Positions 35,738 to 44,813 of a DNA stretch of 64,000 nucleotides are shown in pieces; the first letter of the stretch is position 1; the number at the start of each line of letters is the position of its first letter. Where the stretch lies: positions 1 to 64,000 of the forward strand of contig JAFSFC010000006.1 of NCBI GenBank assembly GCA_017435425.1. The letters are read 5' to 3'. The notes under the pieces were generated by a model. The model was not told where the DNA came from. It searched no databases and worked only from the letters and a program-made list of their open reading frames with translations. The position numbers and the translations under genes were made by a program. The DNA is from Ruminiclostridium sp. GTDB lineage: Bacteria > Bacillota > Clostridia > Oscillospirales > Oscillospiraceae.

Positions 35738-36430
35738 TCAACGGTCCTGGATCACATCCACACGGGCCTGGGCGAACATATCCCGGGCCAGGGGGGTGAT
35801 GATGGCATTGGCAGCCAGATGGACAGGGCCACCTGCCTTGATGAGCTCAGCAGCCTCCACCTCAGAGATCAGGCGGCTTGCATTGGGTATGCCGCTGCCC
35901 TTAGGAACCACAATGGCAGGAGCCTTAAACTTGGGAGGCTTGGCCTCGGGAACAGGCTGCTGCTTGGGACGGATGCCGGCCATCTTGATGCCGAAAACCT
36001 GCAGGGTCCGAGCATAGCTCTCCAGGAGGTTATACAGAGCAGTGCTACCCTTGCCGGCCATCTTCCGGAAGGAGAGAGCGCTCTCCAGCATATAGGTGTC
36101 GATGCCGTTGAGCAGGGCAGTGATGACAGCGTCAGTAACATCATCGCTCACCCGTGCCATGGCAATGTCAGCCAGCTGGGTGGTGGTGAGATCGGTAATG
36201 ATTACACGGTCATAGCGCAGGATGTTCTTATGTGCGCAGTAATCTGCCAGGCCGAAGGCCACAGAATCCTGACACAGATCCTCGGGGAGGGTCACATTTT
36301 CGGGACCCACCACCAGGATCTTGGACATTCCCTCATACTGAGGGTCCTGAGCGGAAGAACCTTGATTCATAGCAGCCATGACCTGCTGGGTCACAAGACC
36401 CACAATGTATTCCAGATCAGCTTGGTTCAT
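35738..36430 (-). CDS. Eut-locus flavoprotein-like protein with encapsulation-type N-terminus
   Basis: This 230-residue protein was recognised only as the 'flavoprotein' often found beside pduL and eutN in Firmicutes eut loci. The N-terminal helix LEYIVGLVTQQVMAAM looks like an encapsulation peptide. SKILVVGPENVTL and YDRVIITDLTTTQLADIA form a Rossmann-like core similar to flavin-dependent decarboxylases. A Pro-rich linker precedes the tail. It probably works inside the shell; its reaction is unknown. Confidence 0.7.
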   Translation of the reverse strand: MNQADLEYIVGLVTQQVMAAMNQGSSAQDPQYEGMSKILVVGPENVTLPEDLCQDSVAFGLADYCAHKNILRYDRVIITDLTTTQLADIAMARVSDDVTDAVITALLNGIDTYMLESALSFRKMAGKGSTALYNLLESYARTLQVFGIKMAGIRPKQQPVPEAKPPKFKAPAIVVPKGSGIPNASRLISEVEAAELIKAGGPVHLAANAIITPLARDMFAQARVDVIQDR

Positions 36431-36434
36431 AGAA

Positions 36435-37118
36435 TCACCTATTCTTGATCAGGTGGCCAACGATATGACCGCCGTTAACGTTGGCAGCGTTGGCCTCATC
36501 ATAGTCAATGTGAACAGCCAGGACGTAGTCCTCACGAACACGGATGATAACATCGTTCAGGGTGACCTTGCGGTCGGTACCCATGCTGATGCTCACATGC
36601 TCACCGTCCACCACGCCGTATGCCTCTGCATCGGCAGCAGTCATGTGAACGTGTGCCTTGGCAACGATAACAGAGCCCTTTGCACTGACCACGCCCTTGG
36701 GGCCAACGATCAGAACGTCAGCAGCACCTTCCAGGTCGCCGGAGAGGCGGATGGGGGCCTTCACACCCAGGATACGGGCATCACTGAAGGACAGCTCCAC
36801 CTGGTTCTTGCTGCGCAGAGGACCCAGGATGCCAACGCTGGCAATCTGGCCGCGCTCGGTGACCAGCTTAACGCGCTCTTCAGACAGATACTGGCCGGTC
36901 TGGCTCAGGTCACGCTTCTTGGTGAGCTTGTAGTCCTTACCGAAGAGAATGTCCAGGGACTCACGGTCCAGATGGACATGACGGGCAGAGATCTCAATGG
37001 GGATCTCCATACCTTCGTCACTGCAAACAGGAGCGGCAGCCTTGTTCTTGCCAAGGCCGGACTGTGCCACTACGTTTGCTACGATATCGTAAATATCTTT
37101 TTCAGAAAAATAATTCAT
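36435..37118 (-). CDS. pduL: PduL-type phosphotransacylase
   Basis: This 227-residue protein converts acetyl-CoA and phosphate to acetyl phosphate and recycles CoA inside the shell. It has the metal-binding HVHL in PIEISARHVHLD and AHVHMTAADA. The N-terminal EKDIYDIVANVVAQ is an encapsulation-peptide-like helix. ATG 37118 is preferred over the upstream in-frame extension to 37202, which would overlap eutT. It fills the EutD role. Confidence 0.93.
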   Translation of the reverse strand: MNYFSEKDIYDIVANVVAQSGLGKNKAAAPVCSDEGMEIPIEISARHVHLDRESLDILFGKDYKLTKKRDLSQTGQYLSEERVKLVTERGQIASVGILGPLRSKNQVELSFSDARILGVKAPIRLSGDLEGAADVLIVGPKGVVSAKGSVIVAKAHVHMTAADAEAYGVVDGEHVSISMGTDRKVTLNDVIIRVREDYVLAVHIDYDEANAANVNGGHIVGHLIKNR

Positions 37119-37171
37119 GGGCGATTTACCTCTGTCACATGGTATCTGCCCCATTTGTAACGAGCAGATAC

Positions 37172-37939
37172 TTATTTGTAATAGCCGGACAGTTTGCGGC
37201 AAAGAATGATGTAGACGCAGCTGGACATACGGTTGAGCCCCTCGATGATATCCACACGGGTGAAGGTACCGCCCTGGCAGAATGCCTTGGCGGCAGCCAG
37301 CTCCACTTCACGCACCTGGGTGCGCAGGGAGTTCAGGGCGATGCACAGCTTGCCCATCCGGTAGTTGGGGATGGGATGGCTGATGCCGAAAACCTTCTTC
37401 ACGTGGTGGGAGTTGTATCGGATCTGCTGGCTGTCCATGTCCATGATATTCATGGCAGGCAGAGGCTCGTCTTTCACCTCAGCAGCCAGGATCTGGTGGG
37501 CGTATTCCAGGATCTCCTCCAGGTCACTCAGGACCTTGGGTTCCTCGCACTCCTCAGCAATCAACTGGACTTCCAGGATGCGGGCCATGAGGCTGTCCAG
37601 TTTCCCACGGAACTCGATCTGGGGATGGATCTTGGGCACCAGGAGATTGCCCCGTAAATGGGTCATCTCTTCCGGTTTCTGATCCAACTCCTGGCCGGTG
37701 GCAGCGTTGCGGTACCGAGCCTTCCCGTTTTGGGTGGGAATGGGAGTCATTGTCATGGAAGACACGGCGGACTCTGTTGTCTCGCCGCCCATGGTATAGC
37801 ATAACTGGATGTTGTGCTCCTTAAGAAAGTCCTTGGCGGAGGGGGTCAGGATCGCTCCTTCTTCTACATAATAAGTAGAAGAGCGATCACGGGACCAGCG
37901 GGCGCGCAGTTCTACATCGGTCAGTAGATATTTTTTCAT
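37172..37939 (-). CDS. eutT: Cobalamin adenosyltransferase EutT
   Basis: This 255-residue protein makes adenosylcobalamin for EutBC. The Firmicutes form is recognised by WSRDRSSTYYVEEGAILTP and LDSLMARILEVQLIAEE. The HX11CCXXC metal motif of Salmonella EutT was not seen. PduS encoded downstream could supply Co(I). A short GC hairpin (37971-37985) lies before it. Confidence 0.88.
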   Translation of the reverse strand: MKKYLLTDVELRARWSRDRSSTYYVEEGAILTPSAKDFLKEHNIQLCYTMGGETTESAVSSMTMTPIPTQNGKARYRNAATGQELDQKPEEMTHLRGNLLVPKIHPQIEFRGKLDSLMARILEVQLIAEECEEPKVLSDLEEILEYAHQILAAEVKDEPLPAMNIMDMDSQQIRYNSHHVKKVFGISHPIPNYRMGKLCIALNSLRTQVREVELAAAKAFCQGGTFTRVDIIEGLNRMSSCVYIILCRKLSGYYK

Positions 37940-37970
37940 TGCATTACCCGCCTGTCATATTGAGAGGGGC

Positions 37971-37985
37971 GGCCGCAGGGCGGCC
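37971..37985 (-). other. Short GC-rich hairpin before eutT
   Basis: GGCCGC, three bases, GCGGCC in the eutM-eutT space. No T-run follows. It may affect mRNA processing. Confidence 0.4.
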
Positions 37986-38022
37986 ACCCTTCGGATTGGT
38001 CAAAAACTGGGGCAGGGGAGGA

Positions 38023-38313
38023 TTACTCCTCGGTGTTGCCCAGGACAGGCAGGATGTACTCGACCTCGCCGTGGGGGCGGGGGATGACGTGAACGGAGAT
38101 CAGCTCGCCAACACGGGAAGCTGCTGCTGCGCCAGCGTCGGTAGCAGCCTTAACAGCGCCAACGTCGCCGCGGACCATAACGGTGACCAGACCGCCGCCA
38201 ACGTGGACCTTGCCGATCAGGTGGACGTTTGCTGCCTTGACCATTGCGTCGGCTGCTTCGATGGAGCCAACCAGACCCTTGGTTTCGATCATGCCTAATG
38301 CCTGCTGATTCAT
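38023..38313 (-). CDS. eutM: Microcompartment hexamer shell protein EutM (second copy)
   Basis: This 96-residue BMC-H protein has [20 protein letters not shown] and the [15 protein letters not shown] end. Its core is identical in protein sequence to the copy at 39939-40235. ATG 38313 follows GGAGGT; a longer reading frame to 38328 is not needed. It lies just after eutE. Confidence 0.94.
   Translation of the reverse strand: MNQQALGMIETKGLVGSIEAADAMVKAANVHLIGKVHVGGGLVTVMVRGDVGAVKAATDAGAAAASRVGELISVHVIPRPHGEVEYILPVLGNTEE
38038..38303 (-). repeat. Long direct repeat, copy 2 (eutM)
   Basis: This segment is about 95% identical by eye to 39958-40223. The two copies face the same way and flank eutE, so recombination between them could delete or duplicate eutE. 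Confidence 0.85.
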
Positions 38314-38367
38314 GTTATTTACCTCCAAATGTTTTGGTTAAATGTTGTGTGGATAAAGGTAGTGGGA

Positions 38368-39891
38368 TTATCTGTTGAAGTGAGCCAGAACTGCTCTGGT
38401 GATTGCTTCGATGTCAGACTTGCTCAGAGAGGTCATTGCCTTCTCGCCGCATGCTGCGGAGACGGAGTCGGGATAACGGGGAGCGGGAGCCTGGCAGCAG
38501 GGGGTCTCGGGAGCGGGATAGTTGCCGCGGACCTCATCCAGTTCCTTCAGGCCGAAGGCAACACGGCGGATGTCGATTAGGTTCATGGGACCCACGTTAT
38601 CAGCGGTAGCACTGCCGCCCACTGCGCCGCAGCCCAGAGTCAGAGCGGGCTGGATGCCGGTGGATGCGCCCACGCCGCCCAGGGTACCGGGGGTGTTGAC
38701 CAGCAGACGGGAGACGGGCTTCTTCAGAGCAAACTCACGGATGACGCTCATATCCTCGGAGTGGATGGTCATGGTGTGGCCAGCGCCCTCGTTGTACAGG
38801 ATCTTCATGCTCAGCTCGCAGGCCTCTTCCCAGTTCTCAGCAGTGTAGAAGGCCAGGATGGGGCACAGCTTCTCGCGGGAGTAGGGGTTGTCCTTGCCCA
38901 CGGTAGTCTGGAAGGAGAGCAGGACACGGGTGCCCTCGGGGATAGTGATGCCAGCCATGTCAGCGATGACCTTAGCGGACTTGCCGACGATCTTGGGGTT
39001 CATGGTGCCGTTGGCACGCATGATGAAGCGGCCGACCTTTTCGCTCTCTTCGGCGGACATGAAGTAGCCGCCCTGCTTCTTGACTTCGGAGATGACCTGC
39101 TCCTTGATGCAGCGCTCGGTGACGATGGACTGCTCGGAAGCGCAGATGGTGCCGTTGTCAAAGGTCTTGGAGTCCATGATGTGCTTGACTGCCATCTGGA
39201 TATCAGCAGACTTCTCGATGAAGGAGGGGCCATTGCCGGGGCCGACGCCCAGAGCGGGGTTGCCGGAGCTGTATGCTGCCTTGACCATTGCCTCGCCGCC
39301 GGTGGCCAGGATGATGCCCACATTGGGGTTCTTCAGCAGAGCATCGGTACCCTGGGGAGAGGGGATGGAAACGCACTGGATCAGACCAGCGGGAGCGCCT
39401 GCAGCGATGGCTGCCTGGTTCATGATCTTGAAGGTCTCCAGAATGCAGTTCTTTGCATTGGGATGGGGGCTCAGGATGATGGCGTTGCCTGCCTTCAGGG
39501 AGATCAGGGTCTTGTACATTGCGGTGGAAGTGGGGTTGGTGGAGGGGATCAGTGCTGCCACAACGCCCTTGGGCACGCCGATCTCCCAGACCTTTCTCAC
39601 GGGATCCTCATTCAGGATGCCGATGGTCTTCATATCTTTAATGAAGTTGTAGGTCAGAGTGGAACCCAGCACGTTCTTCAGGACCTTGTCCTGCCAGATG
39701 CCGAAGCCGGTCTCTTCCACAGCCATCTTAGCCAGGGGCTCCAGGTGAGCCTCGCAAGCCACGGTGATGGCGTGGACGATCTTGTCCACCTGTGCCTGAT
39801 TGAAGTTAGCATACTCCTTCTGAGCATCCTTTGCCTTCTGAACCAGGTTTCTTACTTCCTGGATCGAGCGTAAATCTTTATCAAATTCCAT
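38368..39891 (-). CDS. eutE: CoA-acylating acetaldehyde dehydrogenase EutE
   Basis: This 507-residue enzyme oxidises acetaldehyde to acetyl-CoA with NAD. Landmarks are IPSTNPTSTAMYKTLISLK, GVGPGNGPSFIE and the catalytic cysteine in FDNGTICASEQSIV. It begins MEFDKDLRSIQEVRNL and so lacks the N-terminal encapsulation peptide of E. coli EutE. Instead the C-terminus ends in SKSDIEAITRAVLAHFNR, an encapsulation-like helix after a Pro/Cys-rich linker. It lies between two eutM copies. Confidence 0.94.
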   Translation of the reverse strand: MEFDKDLRSIQEVRNLVQKAKDAQKEYANFNQAQVDKIVHAITVACEAHLEPLAKMAVEETGFGIWQDKVLKNVLGSTLTYNFIKDMKTIGILNEDPVRKVWEIGVPKGVVAALIPSTNPTSTAMYKTLISLKAGNAIILSPHPNAKNCILETFKIMNQAAIAAGAPAGLIQCVSIPSPQGTDALLKNPNVGIILATGGEAMVKAAYSSGNPALGVGPGNGPSFIEKSADIQMAVKHIMDSKTFDNGTICASEQSIVTERCIKEQVISEVKKQGGYFMSAEESEKVGRFIMRANGTMNPKIVGKSAKVIADMAGITIPEGTRVLLSFQTTVGKDNPYSREKLCPILAFYTAENWEEACELSMKILYNEGAGHTMTIHSEDMSVIREFALKKPVSRLLVNTPGTLGGVGASTGIQPALTLGCGAVGGSATADNVGPMNLIDIRRVAFGLKELDEVRGNYPAPETPCCQAPAPRYPDSVSAACGEKAMTSLSKSDIEAITRAVLAHFNR

Positions 39892-39938
39892 GGTCGTACC
39901 TCCTGGGGTGTTAGGTTAAGTTTGGTTGCAGAAAGAAA

Positions 39939-40235
39939 TTACTCTTCAGCGGTGCCACCCAGGACAGGCAGGATGTACTCAACCTCGCCATGGGGACGGG
40001 GAATGACGTGGACGGAGATCAGCTCACCAACACGGGAAGCTGCTGCTGCGCCAGCGTCGGTAGCAGCCTTGACAGCGCCGACGTCGCCGCGGACCATAAC
40101 GGTGACCAGACCGCCGCCAACGTGGACCTTACCGATCAGGTGAACGTTTGCTGCCTTGACCATTGCGTCGGCTGCTTCGATGGAACCGACCAGACCCTTG
40201 GTTTCGATCATACCTAATGCCTGCATGCTATTCAT
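39939..40235 (-). CDS. eutM: Microcompartment hexamer shell protein EutM (first copy)
   Basis: This 98-residue BMC-H protein is the major facet tile. It has [17 protein letters not shown] and [17 protein letters not shown]. The copy at 38023 differs only at the ends. Its ATG follows GGAGGT. Confidence 0.94.
   Translation of the reverse strand: MNSMQALGMIETKGLVGSIEAADAMVKAANVHLIGKVHVGGGLVTVMVRGDVGAVKAATDAGAAAASRVGELISVHVIPRPHGEVEYILPVLGGTAEE
39958..40223 (-). repeat. Long direct repeat, copy 1 (eutM)
   Basis: Counterpart of 38038-38303. Most differences are third-position changes, so the protein core is conserved while the DNA has drifted slightly. Confidence 0.85.
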
Positions 40236-40317
40236 AATAATACCTCCATTGATTCACTGAATGGTTTTACTTAACAAGTTTAATATTTTACTCCATATCC
40301 ATGGAGAGGGTTTACCA

Positions 40318-40971
40318 TTAATAGGTGGTGGGTGCGTCTGCGATCTCGCAGATGGTCTCTGCAAAGGCCTCGCAGGCTGCCCGGCAGGCTGCCTGGTCTC
40401 CTACCAGGAGACCGCCTGCAAAGTTGGTTTCAGAGGGAGGACCATAGAAGGTCTTCAGCTCCACATCTGCTGCCTTCAAAGCAGCATCCATGCCCACCAT
40501 GGCTTCCAGCGGGGGAGCGATCAGGTAGGCCATGGCAGTGCCCTCGGGAACCTCTGCCATCTTGGACAGGTAGGTGCCGGTCCGGGAGATGGTGTGGGCA
40601 AAGTAGACAATGGAATCGTCGTCGTTTGCACTGTAGAAGCTGGCCTCGTTCTCACAGTAGTCGATGGCAGCTTCCAGACCGCTTCGGATCTCGGCGGGGT
40701 TTTCTGCGGACAGGATGCCGATGAATTCACCGGCCAGTGCGGTGCTGGCATTGCCTGCACCGGCGTACATGCTCCGGGCATAGACCACGGTGACCATGGC
40801 CTTCTTGGTGGCCTCATCCAGGGCAGCGTAGGAGACATCGTCACAGTCAGAGGTAAAGATACCTAAGCTGCGGTGACCTTCCGGTACCTCCAGACGAGTC
40901 AGGAGCATGGGGTCAGCATTGGGGATGATCCGTACGCTGAGGATGGTGGTGCCCATTCTTTTTCCGCGCAT
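40318..40971 (-). CDS. eutL: Tandem-BMC shell protein EutL
   Basis: This 217-residue protein has LSVRIIPNADPMLL at the start and two BMC repeats (ALDEATKKAMVTVVYARSMY; MVGMDAALKAADVELKTF). EutL trimers form gated pores. GGAGG lies 8 bases before ATG 40971. It lies 16 bases after eutC. Confidence 0.93.
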   Translation of the reverse strand: MRGKRMGTTILSVRIIPNADPMLLTRLEVPEGHRSLGIFTSDCDDVSYAALDEATKKAMVTVVYARSMYAGAGNASTALAGEFIGILSAENPAEIRSGLEAAIDYCENEASFYSANDDDSIVYFAHTISRTGTYLSKMAEVPEGTAMAYLIAPPLEAMVGMDAALKAADVELKTFYGPPSETNFAGGLLVGDQAACRAACEAFAETICEIADAPTTY

Positions 40972-40987
40972 AGGGTTCTCCTCCTTT

Positions 40988-41869
40988 TTACTTCACCAGA
41001 TCAACGCCGCTGGCCTTCTGCTCCAGGATCTTGGCAATGACCTCAGCCACATAGGCGCCTGCCTCAACAGCGGCGGTGCCGTTCTTGTGGATGTTGGAGA
41101 CCACAGTGCGCTTAGACTCGGGCATACCAACATAGGCGTTGTAAGAGATATATGCACTCATACTCTCTGCGGTAGCCAGGCCGGGACGCTCGCCGATCAG
41201 GGTGCAGACCACCTTGGCGCCCAGGGTCTCTGCCACGTGCTCCTGAGAGCCAACACGGCCGAACCGCAGATAGAAGGGGGTGCCCACCTTCAGGCCCATG
41301 CGAGTCAGAGACTCGGTGATAACGGGCAGGATCTTGTTCAGGTTTGCCTCAATGGCAGTGGAGCTCAGACCGTCGGCAGCGTAGATCTGCACGTCGGGGT
41401 TGGCCACACACTTTTCACGCAGAGTCTGCACAGCCTCGGGGCTCAGCTGACGGCCCAGATCAGGACGAGTGACATAGGTGTTCTTGTCCTCACACATGGT
41501 CTGAACGGTGAAGAGACCTGCTTCTTCCAGAACCTTGGGGTTAACGTCAGCAAAAACAGCGTCACGGGCCTGGGCATGGTCTGCACGGAGGGCCAGCATA
41601 GTCTGGGTCTTCAGACGGGAGCCGGCACGGCCCACGCCGATACGGGCAGTGGTGCGCTTCATCATCCGCAGGAGAGCTTCGGGGTCCTCGGGGTTATCGA
41701 TCAGAGGAACAGCCTTGCACTCAGGGGAGGTGATGTCTTCCCATTCTTTGGCAGGAGCGGGGACAGCAGAGGAGGCAGAACCGGGCAGACGGACACTGCC
41801 GGTGGTTTCCAGCTGCTTCACGATTTCGGTTACGATGGCAGCGATCAGTTCAGGATTCACTTGGTTCAT
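40988..41869 (-). CDS. eutC: Ethanolamine ammonia-lyase small subunit
   Basis: This 293-residue subunit binds adenosylcobalamin with EutB. MKRTTARIGVGRAGSRLKTQ and VCTLIGERPGLATAESMSAY are conserved. The first 20 residues (NPELIAAIVTEIVKQLE) form an encapsulation-peptide-like helix. GAGGAGG precedes the ATG, 13 bases after eutB. Confidence 0.95.
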   Translation of the reverse strand: MNQVNPELIAAIVTEIVKQLETTGSVRLPGSASSAVPAPAKEWEDITSPECKAVPLIDNPEDPEALLRMMKRTTARIGVGRAGSRLKTQTMLALRADHAQARDAVFADVNPKVLEEAGLFTVQTMCEDKNTYVTRPDLGRQLSPEAVQTLREKCVANPDVQIYAADGLSSTAIEANLNKILPVITESLTRMGLKVGTPFYLRFGRVGSQEHVAETLGAKVVCTLIGERPGLATAESMSAYISYNAYVGMPESKRTVVSNIHKNGTAAVEAGAYVAEVIAKILEQKASGVDLVK

Positions 41870-41882
41870 CTCTATGGCCTCC

Positions 41883-43247
41883 TCACTTCATGAAAATGGT
41901 GGGGTCGCCGGCACGACGGGTCAGGCGGCCGTTTTCCATGATGCCCATCTTTTCCAGCCACAGCTCAAACTCACGGATGGGACGCAGACCCAGGATCTCG
42001 CGGATAGCTGCGGTGTCGTGGTAAGCGTTGGTCTGGTAGTTGAGCATGATGTCGTCACTGGAGGGAACACCCAGAATGTAGTTGATGCCGCAGCTTGCCA
42101 GCAGCAGAGCCAGGTTTTCAATATCGTTCTGGTCGGCCATCATGTGGTTGGTATAGCAGCAGTCGCAGCCCATGGGGATGCCGCTGAGCTTACCCATGAA
42201 GTGATCCTCCAGACCGGCACGGATGACCTGACGGCTGTCGTACAGGTACTCAGGGCCGATGAAGCCAACCACGGTGTTGACCATGAAGGGATTGAACTCA
42301 CGGGCGAAGGCATAGCAGCGGGACTCCATGGTGACCTGGTCAGCGCCATAGTGAGCATCAGAGGACAGCTCACTGCCCTGGCCGGTCTCGAAGTACAGGA
42401 CGTTGGGACCCTTGGCGGTGCCCTTCTCACGCATGAGAGCCTGTGCTTCCCGGACGGTTGCTGCGGAGAAGCCAAAGGCGGAGTTGCCCTTCTGGCTTCC
42501 TGCAATAGACTGGAAGATCATGTCGCAGGGAGCGCCCTTCTTGACGGCTTCGATCTGGGTGGTGATGTGACCCAGGACACAGATCTGAGTGGGGATCTCG
42601 AACTTGCGCTTGACTTCGTCAAACCGCTTCAGGACCTCACCCAGGGTGGCAGGTGCGTCGGTGACGGGGTTCAGACCCAGCAGCACGTCGCCGCAGCCAT
42701 AGCTCAGACCCTCGAACAGAGAGGCAGTGATACCTTCCACACTGTCGGTGGGATGGTTGGGCTGCAGACGGGTGGACAGGGTACCGCGACGACCCACTGT
42801 GGTGTTGCAGGTTGCTTCGATGCGGACTTTGTTGGCCGCATAGACCAGATCCAGGTTGCTCATCAGCTTACATACGCCGGCAACCACCTCTGCAGTCAGA
42901 CCCTTGCTCAGACGCTTCAGGTCTTCCTCAGAGGACTCATGGCTGAGGATGTACTCACGAAGATCGGCCATGGTCCAGTTGGCGATCTCGTTGTAAACCT
43001 GGCTGTCCAGGGAATCCTGGTTCATCCGGGTCACTTCGTCATCCTCGTAGGGAACCACCGGGTTTTCCCGCAGATCACGGACCAGCAGGTGGCTGAGCAC
43101 CTCTTTGGCGGCGATCCGCTCCAGGTCGGAGGTGGCAGCGATACCGGCCAGGGTATCGCCGGACTTGTTTTCATTTGCTTTGGCCAGCACATCTTTCACA
43201 TCTCGGAACGAGAAGTGTTTGCCAGCCAGAACAGTTGACAGCTTCAT
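41883..43247 (-). CDS. eutB: Ethanolamine ammonia-lyase large subunit
   Basis: This 454-residue catalytic subunit splits ethanolamine to acetaldehyde and ammonia by B12 radical chemistry. It has LGLNPVTDAPATLGEVL, VLYFETGQGSELSSDAHYGAD-type and GIPMGCDCCYTNHM segments in the expected order, and the usual length. It follows eutA by 36 bases. Confidence 0.96.
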   Translation of the reverse strand: MKLSTVLAGKHFSFRDVKDVLAKANENKSGDTLAGIAATSDLERIAAKEVLSHLLVRDLRENPVVPYEDDEVTRMNQDSLDSQVYNEIANWTMADLREYILSHESSEEDLKRLSKGLTAEVVAGVCKLMSNLDLVYAANKVRIEATCNTTVGRRGTLSTRLQPNHPTDSVEGITASLFEGLSYGCGDVLLGLNPVTDAPATLGEVLKRFDEVKRKFEIPTQICVLGHITTQIEAVKKGAPCDMIFQSIAGSQKGNSAFGFSAATVREAQALMREKGTAKGPNVLYFETGQGSELSSDAHYGADQVTMESRCYAFAREFNPFMVNTVVGFIGPEYLYDSRQVIRAGLEDHFMGKLSGIPMGCDCCYTNHMMADQNDIENLALLLASCGINYILGVPSSDDIMLNYQTNAYHDTAAIREILGLRPIREFELWLEKMGIMENGRLTRRAGDPTIFMK

Positions 43248-43283
43248 TCGCTACACTCCTAACAATTTATAACTAACTATTAG

Positions 43284-44714
43284 TTAACCAAATAATAGGG
43301 TCTTAACCACAACGGGAATTACCAGACCACCCATCACCGGGCGGCCCAGATCGATGTAGTCTCCCTGCTCAACTTTGATCCCGTCGATGCAGGCGACCTT
43401 TCTGCGGCCCTGCAACTCTTCCTCCAGCAGGATGCCAAGGGCCTTGGCAATGTCCTGCTCCAGCACCACCAGCACGGGAGCGCCGGCAGGAAGTCCCTGG
43501 TCCATGCCTTTGGCCAGGCAGCGGGCCAGTGCTTTCAGCTGGGGATAGCTGGGATCTCCCTCCCCTGGGAGGGCCAGGATCAGGATATCCGAACTGCTCT
43601 GCTCCAGGAACCAGCGGATCTTATCGGCAAGAAAACCGTGATCGCCGGCAAAGCAGCGGTCCTGCTCCGGAAGATCCAGTTTCAACGCCGGCACACTCTT
43701 CATGGGGAAGAGCTCGTTGGCATAGGTGATGGTGCTGCCGGAGATGCTGGTGGTATAGGTTCCGGCGCCCACCACAGTGGCCCGAATGGTTTCCACACCC
43801 TGGATGGAGGGGATGGAGGCCATCAGCAAGCCTTTTGCAATGGAACGGCCCAGAAGGATACCAATATCGCCATAAGGAACAGGATCGGCCGAATCACTGG
43901 TAATACAGTCAGCCACACCGCCGGAGAAGCAGATGCGGTCGATCTTCAGACCTTCCAACGCAAGCCAGGAGCTTTCCGGCGTCTGGATCTTCCACAGAAG
44001 AGGTTCCTGGGGTTTCAGGAACATGGCCTGGGCCAGCAAGTCTGCCATTTTGTCGGTAATGCGTGTCAGGTCCTCCAGGGTCGTTCTGGAACCAGGGGTC
44101 AGAATGACCCCCACAGCATCTGCCACCAGCTGGGCGGCAGGGCTGACCCGTTCCACAGTCAGGTCGGATTTCAAGCGAATCAGACGTCCACCGATATCCA
44201 GACAGCCTTTGCTGATGGTATCACCGTTGTCAAAGAGGACAATGTTGGTGGTTCCTCCGCCGATATCAAGATTCACTGCCCGGCAATTGTTGTCCAGACT
44301 GTACTGGAACGCACCGCTTCCCTTACCTGCAATGATGGATTCCAGATCAGGTCCCGCGGTAGAGACTACAAACTCTCCGGCAAAGCCGCTGAGTTTATCC
44401 AGCACAGCGGCAGCATTTTCCTTTCGGGCAGACTCGCCGGTGATGATAACAGCGCCGGTGTCCACATCGGCAGGGGAGAAGCCGGCCAGACGGAACTCCT
44501 CTGCCACAATATCCCGGATGGCATCACCGTCAATAAGGACGGGCGTTACCAACGGAGTGATATGTACTGTGCTTTTGTAGATGACCTCTTTATCCACAAT
44601 GGAGATCCGGGGGACGGTGAAGTACCCGGTGGTGTTTTCCATGGTGATCCGGCTAAAGACCAGCTGGGTTGTGGATGTGCCGATGTCAATACCGACACTT
44701 AAAATATCGGGCAT
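43284..44714 (-). CDS. eutA: Ethanolamine ammonia-lyase reactivating factor
   Basis: This 476-residue ASKHA-fold ATPase releases damaged cobalamin from EutBC. The phosphate-1 motif GIDIGTSTTQLVFS and the second LDIGGGTTNIVLF are visible. GGGGGGAG precedes its ATG. A two-hairpin leader lies between it and eutW. Confidence 0.94.
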   Translation of the reverse strand: MPDILSVGIDIGTSTTQLVFSRITMENTTGYFTVPRISIVDKEVIYKSTVHITPLVTPVLIDGDAIRDIVAEEFRLAGFSPADVDTGAVIITGESARKENAAAVLDKLSGFAGEFVVSTAGPDLESIIAGKGSGAFQYSLDNNCRAVNLDIGGGTTNIVLFDNGDTISKGCLDIGGRLIRLKSDLTVERVSPAAQLVADAVGVILTPGSRTTLEDLTRITDKMADLLAQAMFLKPQEPLLWKIQTPESSWLALEGLKIDRICFSGGVADCITSDSADPVPYGDIGILLGRSIAKGLLMASIPSIQGVETIRATVVGAGTYTTSISGSTITYANELFPMKSVPALKLDLPEQDRCFAGDHGFLADKIRWFLEQSSSDILILALPGEGDPSYPQLKALARCLAKGMDQGLPAGAPVLVVLEQDIAKALGILLEEELQGRRKVACIDGIKVEQGDYIDLGRPVMGGLVIPVVVKTLLFG

Positions 44715-44741
44715 TTTCTCCCCCCTTTCTGAAAAAAGACA

Positions 44742-44808
44742 AAAAAAGCCAAGGCGTGTCTCGCAACGCCCTAGCTTTTTTGCTCATAAACCGCACTCTG
44801 TTGTGCAG
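44742..44808 (-). promoter_or_regulatory. Tandem-hairpin leader of eutA, second hairpin a terminator (candidate EutV target)
   Basis: On the transcript, CTGCAC with loop AACAGA and GTGCGG forms the first hairpin. The second is a 16-pair stem (44781-44766 with 44757-44742, some wobble pairs) with an eight-base loop and a T-run, a Rho-independent terminator. In other Firmicutes, EutV binds paired hairpins that overlap such terminators. The loops here do not clearly show the described A1/G4 pattern, so EutV binding is a proposal. Confidence 0.65.
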
Positions 44809-44813
44809 ATGGA

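Noticed and set aside
43248-44813. Cobalamin riboswitch before the eut genes.
   Set aside because: No B12-box sequence was found in the short spaces; the leader before eutA is two simple hairpins.
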